Made by a program: the position numbers and the translations under genes
NCBI RefSeq assembly: GCF_001482385.1
Contig: NZ_CP013611.1
Coordinates: 186,001-250,000 of the forward strand
Direction of reading: 5' to 3'
DNA from: Pseudoalteromonas rubra
GTDB taxonomy: Bacteria; Pseudomonadota; Gammaproteobacteria; Enterobacterales; Alteromonadaceae
DNA: 64,000 bases
Shown here: positions 28,079 to 36,719 of the stretch, in pieces
How the letters are laid out: every line of letters starts with the position of its first letter
How positions within the stretch are numbered: the first letter of the stretch is position 1
Notes under the pieces: model-generated
Database searches by the model: none
What the model saw: the letters and a program-made list of their open reading frames with translations, nothing else
What the model was told of the DNA's origin: nothing

Positions 28079-28123
28079 TTACGAGTGCCACCACCAAATG
28101 TTGAAAGTTGTTTGCGTTTTCAT
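28079..28123 (-). CDS. trpL: trp operon leader peptide TrpL (MKTQTTFNIWWWHS)
   Basis: A 14-residue reading frame, ATG at 28123 to TAA at 28079, with three tandem Trp codons near its end and an attenuator hairpin 36 bp further on. In the classical model, ribosome stalling at the TGG codons under tryptophan shortage lets the antiterminator form. It is too short for ordinary gene finders. About 30 bp upstream of the ATG begins a -10-like element. No strong Shine-Dalgarno sequence is obvious (GACGACTTAACAA precedes the ATG). Confidence 0.88.
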   Translation of the reverse strand: MKTQTTFNIWWWHS

Positions 28124-28158
28124 TTGTTAAGTCGTCGTTATGTAAATTTAGTAACCAC

Positions 28159-28188
28159 AGTAAACCGCACTATGGGACAAAGTGTCAA
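28159..28188 (-). promoter_or_regulatory. Probable trp operon promoter
   Basis: On the minus strand, a perfect -35 TTGACA (28188-28183) and a -10-like TTTACT (28164-28159) with 18-bp spacing, about 36 bp upstream of trpL. I see no palindromic TrpR operator overlapping it, so attenuation may be the main tryptophan control; this is weak negative evidence. Confidence 0.5.
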
Positions 28189-28343
28189 GGTCAAATTGGA
28201 AAAAAAGCGGCCAGCCCCCGAAAATGGTTATTTTGGCCTAGCTATTTGCTGCATTATCACTGTTTGGTTCGTCAGATAACCGCCCGTAGAAGTAAACAAC
28301 ATGGTATACTAAAATCTGCATTTTTTTAGAAGGTTATGAGAGT

Positions 28344-29189
28344 TTGATAAAATACGACTTACACAGTCACAGTACTTTTTCGGATGGTCGTTTGGCGGTC
28401 GGTGCCTTGCTTGAACGAGCAACCGAAAGAGGTGTGGACGTACTTGCCATTACAGATCACGACACCACCGCTGGTCTTGCTCCTGCTCGGGCGTACATCA
28501 CAGATCAGCAGTTGCCGCTGTCGCTTATCTCGGGGGTTGAGATTTCAACCAAGTGGGAGAGCTTTGAAATACACATTGTGGGTCTGAATATAGATGAGTC
28601 GAACAATGCACTGAGCACCTTGCTTGCCAGTCAACAGCAAAAACGTCGTGAGCGCGCTAAAGAGATTGGCGCACGATTGGCGAAGAGGGGTTATGAGGGT
28701 ATCTATGAGCAGGCACAAATACTGGCTGAGGACGCTGAAATAACCCGCGCACATTTTGCCAAAGCACTGGTAGACAGAGGGGTCGCTAAGAATATTCAGG
28801 GTGTGTTTAAAAAGTTTCTGGGGCGTAACAAAATCGGGTATGTGCCCAGCAGCTGGTGCAGCATGGGTGAGGCAATAGACGCGATCCATCAGGCTAGTGG
28901 TGTGAGCGTGCTGGCGCATCCGGGCCGTTATCAGATGTCGAATAAGTGGCTCAGAAAACTACTAAGTGAATATAGTGCAGCGGGCGGCAAGGCAATGGAG
29001 GTCGCACAGCCACAACAGGCACCTTCGGAGCGACAATTTCTGGGTCAGCTGAGTCGTGAGTTTGACTTACTGGCCAGCCAGGGATCTGACTTTCATTATC
29101 CAACGAACTGGTTGGATCTTGGAAAAAATCTATACTTACCAAAAGATTGCCAAGGTGTTTGGCAGTTCTGGGGCGCGACAGAGGAGTGA
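28344..29189 (+). CDS. rnm: RNase AM / 3',5'-nucleoside bisphosphate phosphatase (TrpH, YciV)
   Basis: A 281-residue PHP-domain phosphoesterase. The metal-binding motifs are present: DLHSHSTFSDG near the N-terminus, AITDHDTT, ISGVEIS, VSVLAHPGRY and ASQGSDFHYP. It matches E. coli YciV almost segment by segment (EIHIVGLNID, TRAHFAKALVDRG, FKKFLGRNKIGYVP). Such enzymes act as 5'-3' exoribonucleases maturing 5S/16S/23S rRNA ends and hydrolyse pAp. The start is TTG at 28344; no other start fits before DLHSHS. Divergent from the trp operon, as in E. coli. Confidence 0.93.
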   Translation: MIKYDLHSHSTFSDGRLAVGALLERATERGVDVLAITDHDTTAGLAPARAYITDQQLPLSLISGVEISTKWESFEIHIVGLNIDESNNALSTLLASQQQKRRERAKEIGARLAKRGYEGIYEQAQILAEDAEITRAHFAKALVDRGVAKNIQGVFKKFLGRNKIGYVPSSWCSMGEAIDAIHQASGVSVLAHPGRYQMSNKWLRKLLSEYSAAGGKAMEVAQPQQAPSERQFLGQLSREFDLLASQGSDFHYPTNWLDLGKNLYLPKDCQGVWQFWGATEE

Positions 29190-29193
29190 CAGC

Positions 29194-29814
29194 GTGAGCC
29201 AATTTTTCCATATCCATCCTGATAATCCACAAGGTCGTCTGATCCGTCAGGCCGTTGACATCATTCAGCAAGGTGGCGTAATCGTATATCCAACCGATTC
29301 AGGATACGCCATTGGGTGTAGCTTGGGTAACAAACAGGCTAAGGAGCGTATTGAGCGTATTCGCGGTATTGAGAAACATCATAACTTTACGCTGATGTGC
29401 CGTGATTTATCTGAGCTTTCGACTTATGCGCGTGTAGACAACCAAATGTTCCGGATGATCAAAAACAATACGCCAGGCCCTTATACGTTTATTCTCAAAG
29501 GGACCAAAGAAGTCCCCAGGCGATTGCTTAATGAGAAGAAAAAAACCATCGGGATCCGGGTAACAGAACATCCGATTACGGCTGCTTTACTGACCGAATT
29601 AGGTGAGCCTCTGATGTCTTGCTCGTTAATTTTGCCGGATGAGCAATTTACCGAATCGGACCCGGACGACATTCGCCTGCGTCTGGAAAAGCACGTTGAC
29701 CTAATCATTCACGGTGGGTATCTGGTAGAGCAGGCGACGACTGTGATTGATATGTCCGACGATGAAGTGGTGATCCTGCGCCGTGGTTGCGGCGACACGA
29801 CCCAGTTCGAATAA
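29194..29814 (+). CDS. yciO: YciO, Sua5/YciO/YrdC family protein
   Basis: I take GTG 29194 (SQFFHIHPDNPQGRLIRQAV) with GAGGAG seven bases upstream; this matches the E. coli YciO N-terminus, while the longer frame back to 29056 overlaps rnm. The 206-residue protein has GGVIVYPTDSGYAIGCSLGN, HNFTLMCRDLSELSTYA, NNTPGPYTFILKGTKEVPRR and VDLIIHGGYL. The family makes or handles threonylcarbamoyl-AMP; YciO has weak or uncertain activity compared with YrdC. Four bp after the rnm stop, so co-transcribed. Confidence 0.95.
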   Translation: MSQFFHIHPDNPQGRLIRQAVDIIQQGGVIVYPTDSGYAIGCSLGNKQAKERIERIRGIEKHHNFTLMCRDLSELSTYARVDNQMFRMIKNNTPGPYTFILKGTKEVPRRLLNEKKKTIGIRVTEHPITAALLTELGEPLMSCSLILPDEQFTESDPDDIRLRLEKHVDLIIHGGYLVEQATTVIDMSDDEVVILRRGCGDTTQFE

Positions 29815-29816
29815 TC

Positions 29817-30632
29817 ATGTCTGATCAGAACGCCCAGCAAAAATTACCACTGGCATTTTTACATGGTGAGGCCGTGTTAGAAAAACCGGAGGATCTGTAC
29901 ATTCCTCCGGATGCACTGGAAGTCATACTGGAGACCTTTGAGGGGCCGCTCGATCTGTTGTTGTATCTCATTAAACGCCACAAGCTGGATATCCTTGAGC
30001 TACCGATACTGAGTATCACACAGCAATACGTTCAGTATGTGGAGATGATGCAGGACATGCAGCTGGAGCTGGCCGGTGAATATTTGGTTATGGCGGCTTT
30101 ACTGGCACAGATTAAATCGCGGTTATTGTTGCCGGTTCACGAAGAACTGGAGGATGAGGAAGATCCGCGTGCAGAGTTGGTCAGACGGCTTCAGGAGTAT
30201 GAGCAATTTAAAAAAGCGGCTGAAAATCTTGACCAAATCCCCCGTGTCGATCGGGAGATTTTTGTTGCCCGCGCGCTGATGGAAGAATCAGAAGAACCAC
30301 AAGCCCGACTACCAGACATCGAAATGGCTGAGCTGCTTTTGGCCCTGAGTGATGTGATGGCACGGGCAAAAACCTTTGAACATCATCAGATCAGTGCCGA
30401 AGTGTTATCTACTCGTGAGCGCATGGCCGCAATCCTTCAGTTTTTGTCTGAACATACCGAGCCGGTTGAGTTTACACGTTTATTTACTTTGTCAGAGGGG
30501 CGCAGTGGTGTAGTGGTCACATTTATCGCTATGCTTGAGTTATTGAAAGAGCAATTGATTAACTGCTTGCAGGTGACTCCCGCCGGTACGCCCGCCAGTG
30601 CAATTTATTTGTCATTAAAGCTACACGAGTGA
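29817..30632 (+). CDS. scpA: ScpA, segregation and condensation protein A (kleisin)
   Basis: I take ATG 29817 (MSDQNAQQKLPLAFLHGEAV), 2 bp after the yciO stop; a TTG at 29787 is less likely. The 271-residue protein shows the ScpA signature VILETFEGPLDLLLYLIKRH, KLDILELPILSITQQYVQYV and AGEYLVMAALLAQIKSRLLL. It is the kleisin subunit that binds SMC heads and ScpB and helps organise and segregate the chromosome. Its partner scpB follows 50 bp downstream. Presence of ScpAB is notable in an order that often also has MukBEF or SMC; smc itself is outside the window. Confidence 0.96.
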   Translation: MSDQNAQQKLPLAFLHGEAVLEKPEDLYIPPDALEVILETFEGPLDLLLYLIKRHKLDILELPILSITQQYVQYVEMMQDMQLELAGEYLVMAALLAQIKSRLLLPVHEELEDEEDPRAELVRRLQEYEQFKKAAENLDQIPRVDREIFVARALMEESEEPQARLPDIEMAELLLALSDVMARAKTFEHHQISAEVLSTRERMAAILQFLSEHTEPVEFTRLFTLSEGRSGVVVTFIAMLELLKEQLINCLQVTPAGTPASAIYLSLKLHE

Positions 30633-30682
30633 GGCGGGCTCTGTCATAATACGCCGCTTTAGACTAGCCTTATCCTACTTGC

Positions 30683-31270
30683 ATGAAACGTCGTATCAGT
30701 GATGAACAATTGGTTGAACTGGTTGAAGCAGCCATATTCGTTGCCGATAAGCCTTTGTCTCGCAAACAACTGAAAGAAACTGTTTTGCAGGATATTCATG
30801 TATCTGATGCCCGTCTCAGGCAGGCACTGGATACCTTAAGCGAGCATTATCAAACCCGCGGTGTCAAACTGGTTGAAGTCGGAACGGGCTATCGTTTTCA
30901 GGCCTGTGCCAGCCTAAGTCCGTGGCTCAGTAATCTGTGGCAGGAAAAAGCGCCAAAGTATTCTCGTGCAACGCTCGAAACATTGGCGCTGATCGCTTAT
31001 CGACAACCTATAACCCGGGGTGAGATTGAGCAGGTGCGAGGTGTGACGGTCAGCTCGAATATCATCAAAAGCCTGTTAGAGCGGCAATGGATAAAGATAG
31101 TGGGTTATAAAGAGGTGCCGGGTAAACCCGCACTGTATGCAACAACGAAACAATTTTTAGACTACTTTTCGCTTAATGGATTGGATATGCTTCCTGAGCT
31201 GCCTTCCCAACAGGGCGAAAAGCTAGATCAGATGTTAGATGATCCTTCTGTGAGAGAACCATCAGAATGA
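30683..31270 (+). CDS. scpB: ScpB, segregation and condensation protein B
   Basis: A 195-residue protein with two winged-helix domains: [20 protein letters not shown] at the N-terminus, then the family signature [40 protein letters not shown] and [20 protein letters not shown]. It dimerises and binds ScpA in the SMC complex. The ATG at 30683 follows scpA by 50 bp. Its stop overlaps the rluB ATG by 4 bp (ATGA), a conserved arrangement in gammaproteobacteria. Confidence 0.97.
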   Translation: MKRRISDEQLVELVEAAIFVADKPLSRKQLKETVLQDIHVSDARLRQALDTLSEHYQTRGVKLVEVGTGYRFQACASLSPWLSNLWQEKAPKYSRATLETLALIAYRQPITRGEIEQVRGVTVSSNIIKSLLERQWIKIVGYKEVPGKPALYATTKQFLDYFSLNGLDMLPELPSQQGEKLDQMLDDPSVREPSE

Positions 31271-32127
31271 GTGAGAAGTTACAAAAAGTTTTAGCACGCG
31301 CTGGCGTTGGCTCGCGACGTGAAATGGAAAAGTACATCGAAAGCAACCGTGTTAGTGTTGATGGCAAGGTGGCCCGACTGGGCGATCGTGTTGAGGAAAA
31401 TGCGGTTATCCGGGTCGATGGGCATATCGTAAAAGTAGAACAGCAGGATGATAGGATCTGCCGTGTCTTGATGTACCACAAGCCAGAAGGTGAGTTGTGT
31501 ACGCGCAAAGATCCGGAAGGGCGTCGTACTGTGTTTGACCGTCTCCCGCGTATTGAAGGCGATCGCTGGATTGCTATCGGCCGATTGGATGTTAATACGT
31601 CAGGTTTGTTATTGTTCACCAATGATGGCGAACTGGCCAATCGTTTGATGCATCCAAAATATGAAGTAGAACGAGAGTATTCGGTACGAGTATTTGGTGA
31701 CGTGACTAATGAGCACCTGCGTAACCTGAAAAAAGGCGTAGAACTGGAAGATGGCCCGGCGAAATTCCTGAAGCTGGCGCCACGCGGTGGTGAAGGCCTG
31801 AACAAGTGGTTTAATGTCACTTTGACCGAAGGCCGTAATCGCGAAGTGCGTCGCTTATGGCAGTCTCAGGAACTTGAAGTCTCGCGCCTTATTCGTATTC
31901 GTTACGGTAAGTTAGAGTTGGGCAAACGCCTACCTCAGGGCGGCTGGGAAGAGCTGAAGCTGGAAGATGTGAATTATCTTCGTAAATCTGTCGGAATGCG
32001 CCCTGAAACGCAAACTAAGCTGTCGGTGATGCCTGAAAAGCGTAAAGACAAGCGTGCTAAGATAAACCGTATTCGCAAGGCGGTAAGCAAGCATAATCAG
32101 CGCCTCAAGCAAAGCAAACGTCGTTAA
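31267..32127 (+). CDS. rluB: RluB, 23S rRNA pseudouridine(2605) synthase
   Basis: A 286-residue RsuA-family pseudouridine synthase. An S4 RNA-binding domain opens the protein ([20 protein letters not shown]), and the catalytic aspartate is in [40 protein letters not shown] and [14 protein letters not shown] are also typical of RluB. It modifies helix 89 of 23S rRNA. The C-terminal 40 residues are Lys/Arg-rich ([20 protein letters not shown]), a basic tail common in this group. Closed by a strong bidirectional terminator. Confidence 0.95.
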   Translation: MSEKLQKVLARAGVGSRREMEKYIESNRVSVDGKVARLGDRVEENAVIRVDGHIVKVEQQDDRICRVLMYHKPEGELCTRKDPEGRRTVFDRLPRIEGDRWIAIGRLDVNTSGLLLFTNDGELANRLMHPKYEVEREYSVRVFGDVTNEHLRNLKKGVELEDGPAKFLKLAPRGGEGLNKWFNVTLTEGRNREVRRLWQSQELEVSRLIRIRYGKLELGKRLPQGGWEELKLEDVNYLRKSVGMRPETQTKLSVMPEKRKDKRAKINRIRKAVSKHNQRLKQSKRR

Positions 32128-32129
32128 CA

Positions 32130-32167
32130 GACATAAAAAAAGCCGCTTACGCGGCTTTTTTTATGTC
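32130..32167 (+). terminator. Bidirectional terminator between rluB and yciK
   Basis: A 17-bp inverted repeat (GACATAAAAAAAGCCGC / GCGGCTTTTTTTATGTC) with TTAC loop; A7 and T7 flank the GC core so it serves both convergent transcripts. Confidence 0.95.
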
Positions 32168-32168
32168 T

Positions 32169-32912
32169 TTATTTTACCTGGGCGTCCAGCGACTGGCCAT
32201 TTACTTCGGTCGAGTCATCGGACATCAGATAAAGATAAGTAGGCATCAATTCTTCAGGTGTCTTTAATTTATCTTTGTCTTCACCCGGGTAGGCTGTGGC
32301 GCGCATGCCAGTGCGCGTGGCCCCTGGGTTGATACAGTTTATGCGAATGTTGGTTTTGCCTACTTCTGCGGCCCAGGTTTGCATCATTCCTTCAGTAGCG
32401 AACTTAGAAATCGCATAGGCTCCCCAGAATTCACGACCCTGACGGCCGACTCCAGATGAAGTGAAGATAACAGAGGCACTGGGGGCTTTACGCATAACAG
32501 GGAACAGATATTTAGTGATCATTGCCTGTGCAGTAACGTTTACCTTCATGATGTTTTCGAAGGTGGACACACAAAAGTGTTCCAGCGGACCCAATGCACC
32601 TAATATAGAGGCATTGTTCAGTAGTCCATCAAGCTTGCCAAATTGTTGTTCGATAGTGGCGGCAAGATCACGGTAGTGTTGTTTTGTAGCACCTTTAAGG
32701 TCTAAAGGCACGATGGCAGGCTTTGGATAACCTGCGGCGACGATTTCGTCATAAACACACTCTAGTTTGCTGGTGGTTTTCCCCAGCAAAATAACTGTTG
32801 CACCATGTTTGGCATAGGTCAGTGCAGCAACCCGGCCAATGCCATCGCCTGCACCAGTGACCAAAATCACTTTGTTTTCTAAAGCATTCTCAGCTGCTTG
32901 ATAAGTATGCAT
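32169..32912 (-). CDS. yciK: YciK-family short-chain dehydrogenase
   Basis: I take ATG 32912 (MHTYQAAENALENKVILVTG) with CAGAGG upstream; the frame is open 13 codons further but without RBS. The 247-residue SDR has the cofactor motif TGAGDGIGRVAALTYAKHGA, NNAS, catalytic Ser in SVIFTSSGVGRQGR and YxxxK as YAISK in WGAYAISKFATEGMMQTWA. The substrate of YciK is not established. In E. coli yciK also lies in the trp-region cluster, so this gene order is conserved. Confidence 0.92.
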   Translation of the reverse strand: MHTYQAAENALENKVILVTGAGDGIGRVAALTYAKHGATVILLGKTTSKLECVYDEIVAAGYPKPAIVPLDLKGATKQHYRDLAATIEQQFGKLDGLLNNASILGALGPLEHFCVSTFENIMKVNVTAQAMITKYLFPVMRKAPSASVIFTSSGVGRQGREFWGAYAISKFATEGMMQTWAAEVGKTNIRINCINPGATRTGMRATAYPGEDKDKLKTPEELMPTYLYLMSDDSTEVNGQSLDAQVK

Positions 32913-33181
32913 TTTGAACCTCTGAGCTAATTTTTCCGCATATTTTACCACATACCACAGCCAAGTTATCGAATTTATTGTAAATATGGCTGGCGAAACG
33001 CTACACTTTGCGTTAACTTAAACTGGTCTAATGTCTTATTAAAAGCAGATTTACCTTTAAGTACCTTTTTGCAAAGGTTTTAACTAAATATTCTCTGATT
33101 GGTCAATTTACCAGCTAATTTAAGCAGTTAGGTTGAATTCAGGGCTAAGAATAATAATAAGATTATGTCGGAGCCAAATAA

Positions 33182-35602
33182 ATGAAAAAAATGCTACTCT
33201 CACTCGCGGTTTCTGCAGCCTTAGCAGGTTGTGGTGGCGGTGAAACCCTTGAAGATGTAAAACAAGAAAGCACAGCTGTAACACCCAGCGCCTCGATCAA
33301 ATTCGACCCTTCAAACGGTGTGATCTCAGTGCCTAACGATCTGCTGTTTAACGGCACTAAAGATGGCACGCTGAATATTCCAGGTGAACTGAACGATGAC
33401 GGCTCTGTTAAAGTCCAGCGTGCCAACTATGCCGATCCTTCACTGGCGTTAGGCGCACTGGATGGTTGGTCAACACAAATGCCATTTGCGATTGATTTAA
33501 CGGTGCCAGCCGGTGTTGAAATTGATGCGGCGAGTGTTTCTACGCCCGGCGCTGTGAGAATTTTTGAAGTAGTCATGGGCGCCAGCCTGACTGACCAGGA
33601 CTGTGCAACTGTGCCAGCCGGGATTGCCTGTAAAGGGGTCGCTGAGCTGACCTTTGGCCCTACGGGTGATTTCATCGCTCAGTTAGGTGCAGATGGGAAA
33701 AGCATTAATGTTATTCCTGTTAAGCCGCTAAAATCGGCAACGACTTACATCACAGTGTTAACAACAAGTCTGAAAGACACTTCGGGTAGTGTCGCGCCTT
33801 CTTCTTCTTACACATTGCTTAAGCAAGAAGCGCCTTTGGTCACACCTGCACAAAAAGGCTTGCAAGCGGTTGTGCGCAGCTATGAGAATGCGGTGGCATC
33901 TCTGGGCACTGTGACAAGTGAAGAAATCATTTATTCAGCTGCAATGACAACACACTCGACTTTTGAAGTCATGGGTGCCGTGAAACAGTTGCTGGCAGCG
34001 TCTTTGACAACTGAGCAAAGACCCGTTTTGAGCGTTGGCCAGCAGCCTGCTGATGGCTTGACGGTTGCCGATTTGCCGGGCCTCCCTTTATCTGACGAAA
34101 TTCGTCCTTTGTTCCGCTCTGTAAGATACTTGCAAGGTAATATTGTTTTACCGCGTTACCTGGGTGAGCCGCAAACGAAAGACGACGCAGCGCTGGCAGA
34201 TACCTACTGGCAGGCACAGTGTGATAACGCAGCAGCTGTTGCTGGCTATATTCAGGCAACAGGTGGCACGCCAGAGCTAAGAGAAGGTAACGATACGCTT
34301 TGTAATGCGTTATCTGAAGGCCGTTTGAGAGACTTAGGCCTGGATCAGCACAAGTTTGTCAGCAAATATAACCCAATTCCAAAAGCGCTGGGCGCGAATA
34401 ATATTCCGGTCCAGATCACTATGCCTGCGGACGAAACAAACCGCCCAGAAACAGGCTGGCCGGTTATTATCATGCAGCATGGTATCACCAGTAAGAAAGA
34501 AGACATGCTGGGTCTGACGCTGGCATTGACTCAGGCTGGTTTTGCAACGGTTGCAATTGATCATCCATTGCATGGCGATCGCGGTATTGATGTAGACGGC
34601 GATGGTGAAGATGATTTCAATGCCTCAACCAAGAGTGTGTTGCACTACATGAACCTGCAATCACTGTTAGTGGCGCGTGATAACCTGCGCCAGTCAACAG
34701 CCGACCTGCTGGGTCTGCGTCTGGGTCTGAATTTCATCAATCAGGCGACGGCGGTTCCTTTGCTGTTCAATACACAGGATGTGAGCTTTATTGGTCACTC
34801 TTTGGGATCGGTTGTTGGGCCTAGCTTCATCGCGTTGGCTAATACACCGCTGGATGAGCAGGTTGATGCCTTGTTTAACGTGAAAGCGGGCGCCTTATCA
34901 AGCGGCGGTTCGGGCATTGCAAACTTCCTGGTGGAGTCTGCTTCGTTTGGTCCTGTAGTGAAAAGCGCTGTCTTGTCTGCGGCAACGGATTTGGCTGTAT
35001 CAAAACAGTTTAATGCTTACCGGGCAGAAGGTGCTATCGCAGATTGCGGTCAGTTTGCGACTGATGCCGGCGCGTTTGCAAACTGTACATATTCAACCTT
35101 TACGGCACAGCTTGAGGCGAACGGTGATACCGTTTCTTTGGAGGCAATTGATGCAACCGTAACCCAATTTGCTTATGCAGCACAAAGCGTGCTGGGTAGT
35201 GCTGACCCGCTCAACTATGCTGGCGCGGTAAACGCGCTGGGTACACCTATTTACATGGGGGTCATTGTAGGTGGCGAGAATGGCAATAAAGAAGATCAGG
35301 TAATCCCACCTTCAACGCAAAGCAATCCGTTGTCTGGCAGCTTGCCAATGGCCGCTGTAATGGGGCTAACGCCTGTGAGCGAAACGCAAATGTCAACCGA
35401 CGGCACAGCAGGTAGCTATGTTGTGCGTTTTAGCCAGGGGCATCATAGCTCGCTGTTGACCACCAGCTTTGACGAGCGTTCGGGTGGCACAGCAGAAGGT
35501 CATGCCGCAGCGACCATGGAAATCCAGCAGCAGTTGGCGACTTTCCTGGTTTCAAAAGGTCTGAAGTTACCAATCACCAATGATGCTGTTATTGCAAAAT
35601 AA
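33182..35602 (+). CDS. VolA/Pla-1-family lipase/phospholipase lipoprotein
   Basis: An 806-residue lipoprotein: signal peptide MKKMLLSLAVSAALAGCGGG with lipobox ALAGC. The N-terminal region (KFDPSNGVISVPNDLLFNGT, DGTLNIP) and the Ig-like YITVLTTSLKDTSG part are characteristic of VolA/Pla-1/cef lipases. The alpha/beta-hydrolase part begins near GWPVIIMQHGITSKKEDMLG; the nucleophile elbow is FIGHSLGSVVG with Ser near residue 539, and the candidate catalytic His is in SQGHHSSLL near the C-terminus. Vibrio VolA is a surface-exposed lysophospholipase; here the surface location is inferred. Transcribed alone, ending in a strong terminator. Confidence 0.9.
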   Translation: MKKMLLSLAVSAALAGCGGGETLEDVKQESTAVTPSASIKFDPSNGVISVPNDLLFNGTKDGTLNIPGELNDDGSVKVQRANYADPSLALGALDGWSTQMPFAIDLTVPAGVEIDAASVSTPGAVRIFEVVMGASLTDQDCATVPAGIACKGVAELTFGPTGDFIAQLGADGKSINVIPVKPLKSATTYITVLTTSLKDTSGSVAPSSSYTLLKQEAPLVTPAQKGLQAVVRSYENAVASLGTVTSEEIIYSAAMTTHSTFEVMGAVKQLLAASLTTEQRPVLSVGQQPADGLTVADLPGLPLSDEIRPLFRSVRYLQGNIVLPRYLGEPQTKDDAALADTYWQAQCDNAAAVAGYIQATGGTPELREGNDTLCNALSEGRLRDLGLDQHKFVSKYNPIPKALGANNIPVQITMPADETNRPETGWPVIIMQHGITSKKEDMLGLTLALTQAGFATVAIDHPLHGDRGIDVDGDGEDDFNASTKSVLHYMNLQSLLVARDNLRQSTADLLGLRLGLNFINQATAVPLLFNTQDVSFIGHSLGSVVGPSFIALANTPLDEQVDALFNVKAGALSSGGSGIANFLVESASFGPVVKSAVLSAATDLAVSKQFNAYRAEGAIADCGQFATDAGAFANCTYSTFTAQLEANGDTVSLEAIDATVTQFAYAAQSVLGSADPLNYAGAVNALGTPIYMGVIVGGENGNKEDQVIPPSTQSNPLSGSLPMAAVMGLTPVSETQMSTDGTAGSYVVRFSQGHHSSLLTTSFDERSGGTAEGHAAATMEIQQQLATFLVSKGLKLPITNDAVIAK

Positions 35603-35621
35603 TCGCATATGAGAGATTATG

Positions 35622-35648
35622 AAAAAGCCGCTGTTTTAGCGGCTTTTT
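35622..35648 (+). terminator. Terminator after VolA-like gene
   Basis: 11-bp stem (AAAAAGCCGCT / AGCGGCTTTTT, loop GTTTT) with T7 tail. It lies only 27 bp before the sohB start codon, leaving almost no room for a separate sohB promoter. Confidence 0.93.
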
Positions 35649-35674
35649 TTTACTTAAATTTCAGGAGTAGAAAG

Positions 35675-36688
35675 TTGGTATTTTTATACGAATACGGATT
35701 ATTTTTGGCTAAAGCGGTGACGCTGATCGCTGCGTTAGGTGCGATTATTGCGATGATAGTTGCAGCAAGTCATAAGCCGAGTTCACAGTCCGGTGAAATC
35801 GAGCTGACCAATCTGTCCAAACGACTGGACGAGGCTAAAGAGCAGTTTCTGGCACAAACCCTGGATAAGAAAGCGCTGAAATCCCATCTTAAGCAGCAGA
35901 AAAAAACGCAATCAGAACACTCAACCGAAACAAAAAAGCGTGTCTTTGTTGTTGAGTTTTGCGGCAGTATGGATGCTCATGAGGTCGAAAATCTCAGAGA
36001 GGAAGTGACGGCTATTTTGACCATTGCAGATGCAAAGCAGGATCAGGTCGTAGTTAACCTAGAGAGCGGTGGGGGAGTTGTACATGGTTATGGGCTGGCT
36101 GCTTCACAATTACAACGTTTCAAAGATGCGGGTCTGCCACTGACTGTGTGTGTGGATAAAATCGCAGCCAGTGGGGGTTATATGATGGCCTGTGTGGCAG
36201 ATAAAATCATCGCTGCACCATTTGCCATTGTAGGCTCAATTGGCGTCATTGCCCAGATGCCTAACTTTAATAAGCTGCTAAAAAAGAACGACATTGATTA
36301 CGAGCAAATAACCGCTGGTGAGTTTAAGCGAACGTTGACTCTGTTTGGTGAGAATACGGATAAAGGGCGAGAAAAGTTCCGTGAAGAAGTGGAGCATACC
36401 CATGGTTTGTTCAAGCGTTTTGTCAGCGATAACAGACCGAATATGGATATTGATAAAGTGGCGACTGGAGAGCATTGGCTGGCCACACACGCACATGAGT
36501 TTGATCTGGTAGACGAAATTCGCACCAGTGACGATCTGTTGTTAGACTTAAATCAGGCCCATCAGCTCTATCAGGTGCGATTTAAGCTGAAAAAATCGCT
36601 GGCTGAGAAACTGGGCGTAGGTGTCAGTCTTAGCCTTGAAAAAGGCGTGATGCGGTTGTTCTCTAAATGGCAAAAATCGAGTTATTAA
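35675..36688 (+). CDS. sohB: SohB, S49-family inner-membrane peptidase
   Basis: I place the start at TTG 35675 with AGGAG seven bases upstream; from there the protein reads (M)VFLYEYGLFLAKAVTLIAAL, matching E. coli SohB MELLSEYGLFLAK. The open frame back to 35609 runs through the terminator and is not coding. The 337-residue protein has an N-terminal membrane helix, then the S49 domain: FCGSMDAHEVENLREEVTAI, LESGGGVVHGYGLAASQLQR, catalytic Ser in KIAASGGYMMACVADKI, and FAIVGSIGVIAQMPNFNKLL with the general-base Lys further on (GEFKRTLTLFGENTD). The active site faces the periplasm. Confidence 0.94.
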   Translation: MVFLYEYGLFLAKAVTLIAALGAIIAMIVAASHKPSSQSGEIELTNLSKRLDEAKEQFLAQTLDKKALKSHLKQQKKTQSEHSTETKKRVFVVEFCGSMDAHEVENLREEVTAILTIADAKQDQVVVNLESGGGVVHGYGLAASQLQRFKDAGLPLTVCVDKIAASGGYMMACVADKIIAAPFAIVGSIGVIAQMPNFNKLLKKNDIDYEQITAGEFKRTLTLFGENTDKGREKFREEVEHTHGLFKRFVSDNRPNMDIDKVATGEHWLATHAHEFDLVDEIRTSDDLLLDLNQAHQLYQVRFKLKKSLAEKLGVGVSLSLEKGVMRLFSKWQKSSY

Positions 36689-36696
36689 GCACTTAG

Positions 36697-36719
36697 GGCA
36701 GTGTGGTTTGCACATTGCC
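36697..36719 (+). terminator. Hairpin between convergent sohB and sixA
   Basis: 9-bp stem GGCAGTGTG / CACATTGCC (one G-U pair), followed on the plus strand by TACTTATTTTGGTCTGTTTTTT. It touches the sixA stop codon. Confidence 0.55.

Noticed and set aside
28159-28343. TrpR operator or second promoter in the trp-rnm intergenic region
   Set aside because: No palindrome resembling the trp box was found; I therefore list only the sigma-70-like promoter.
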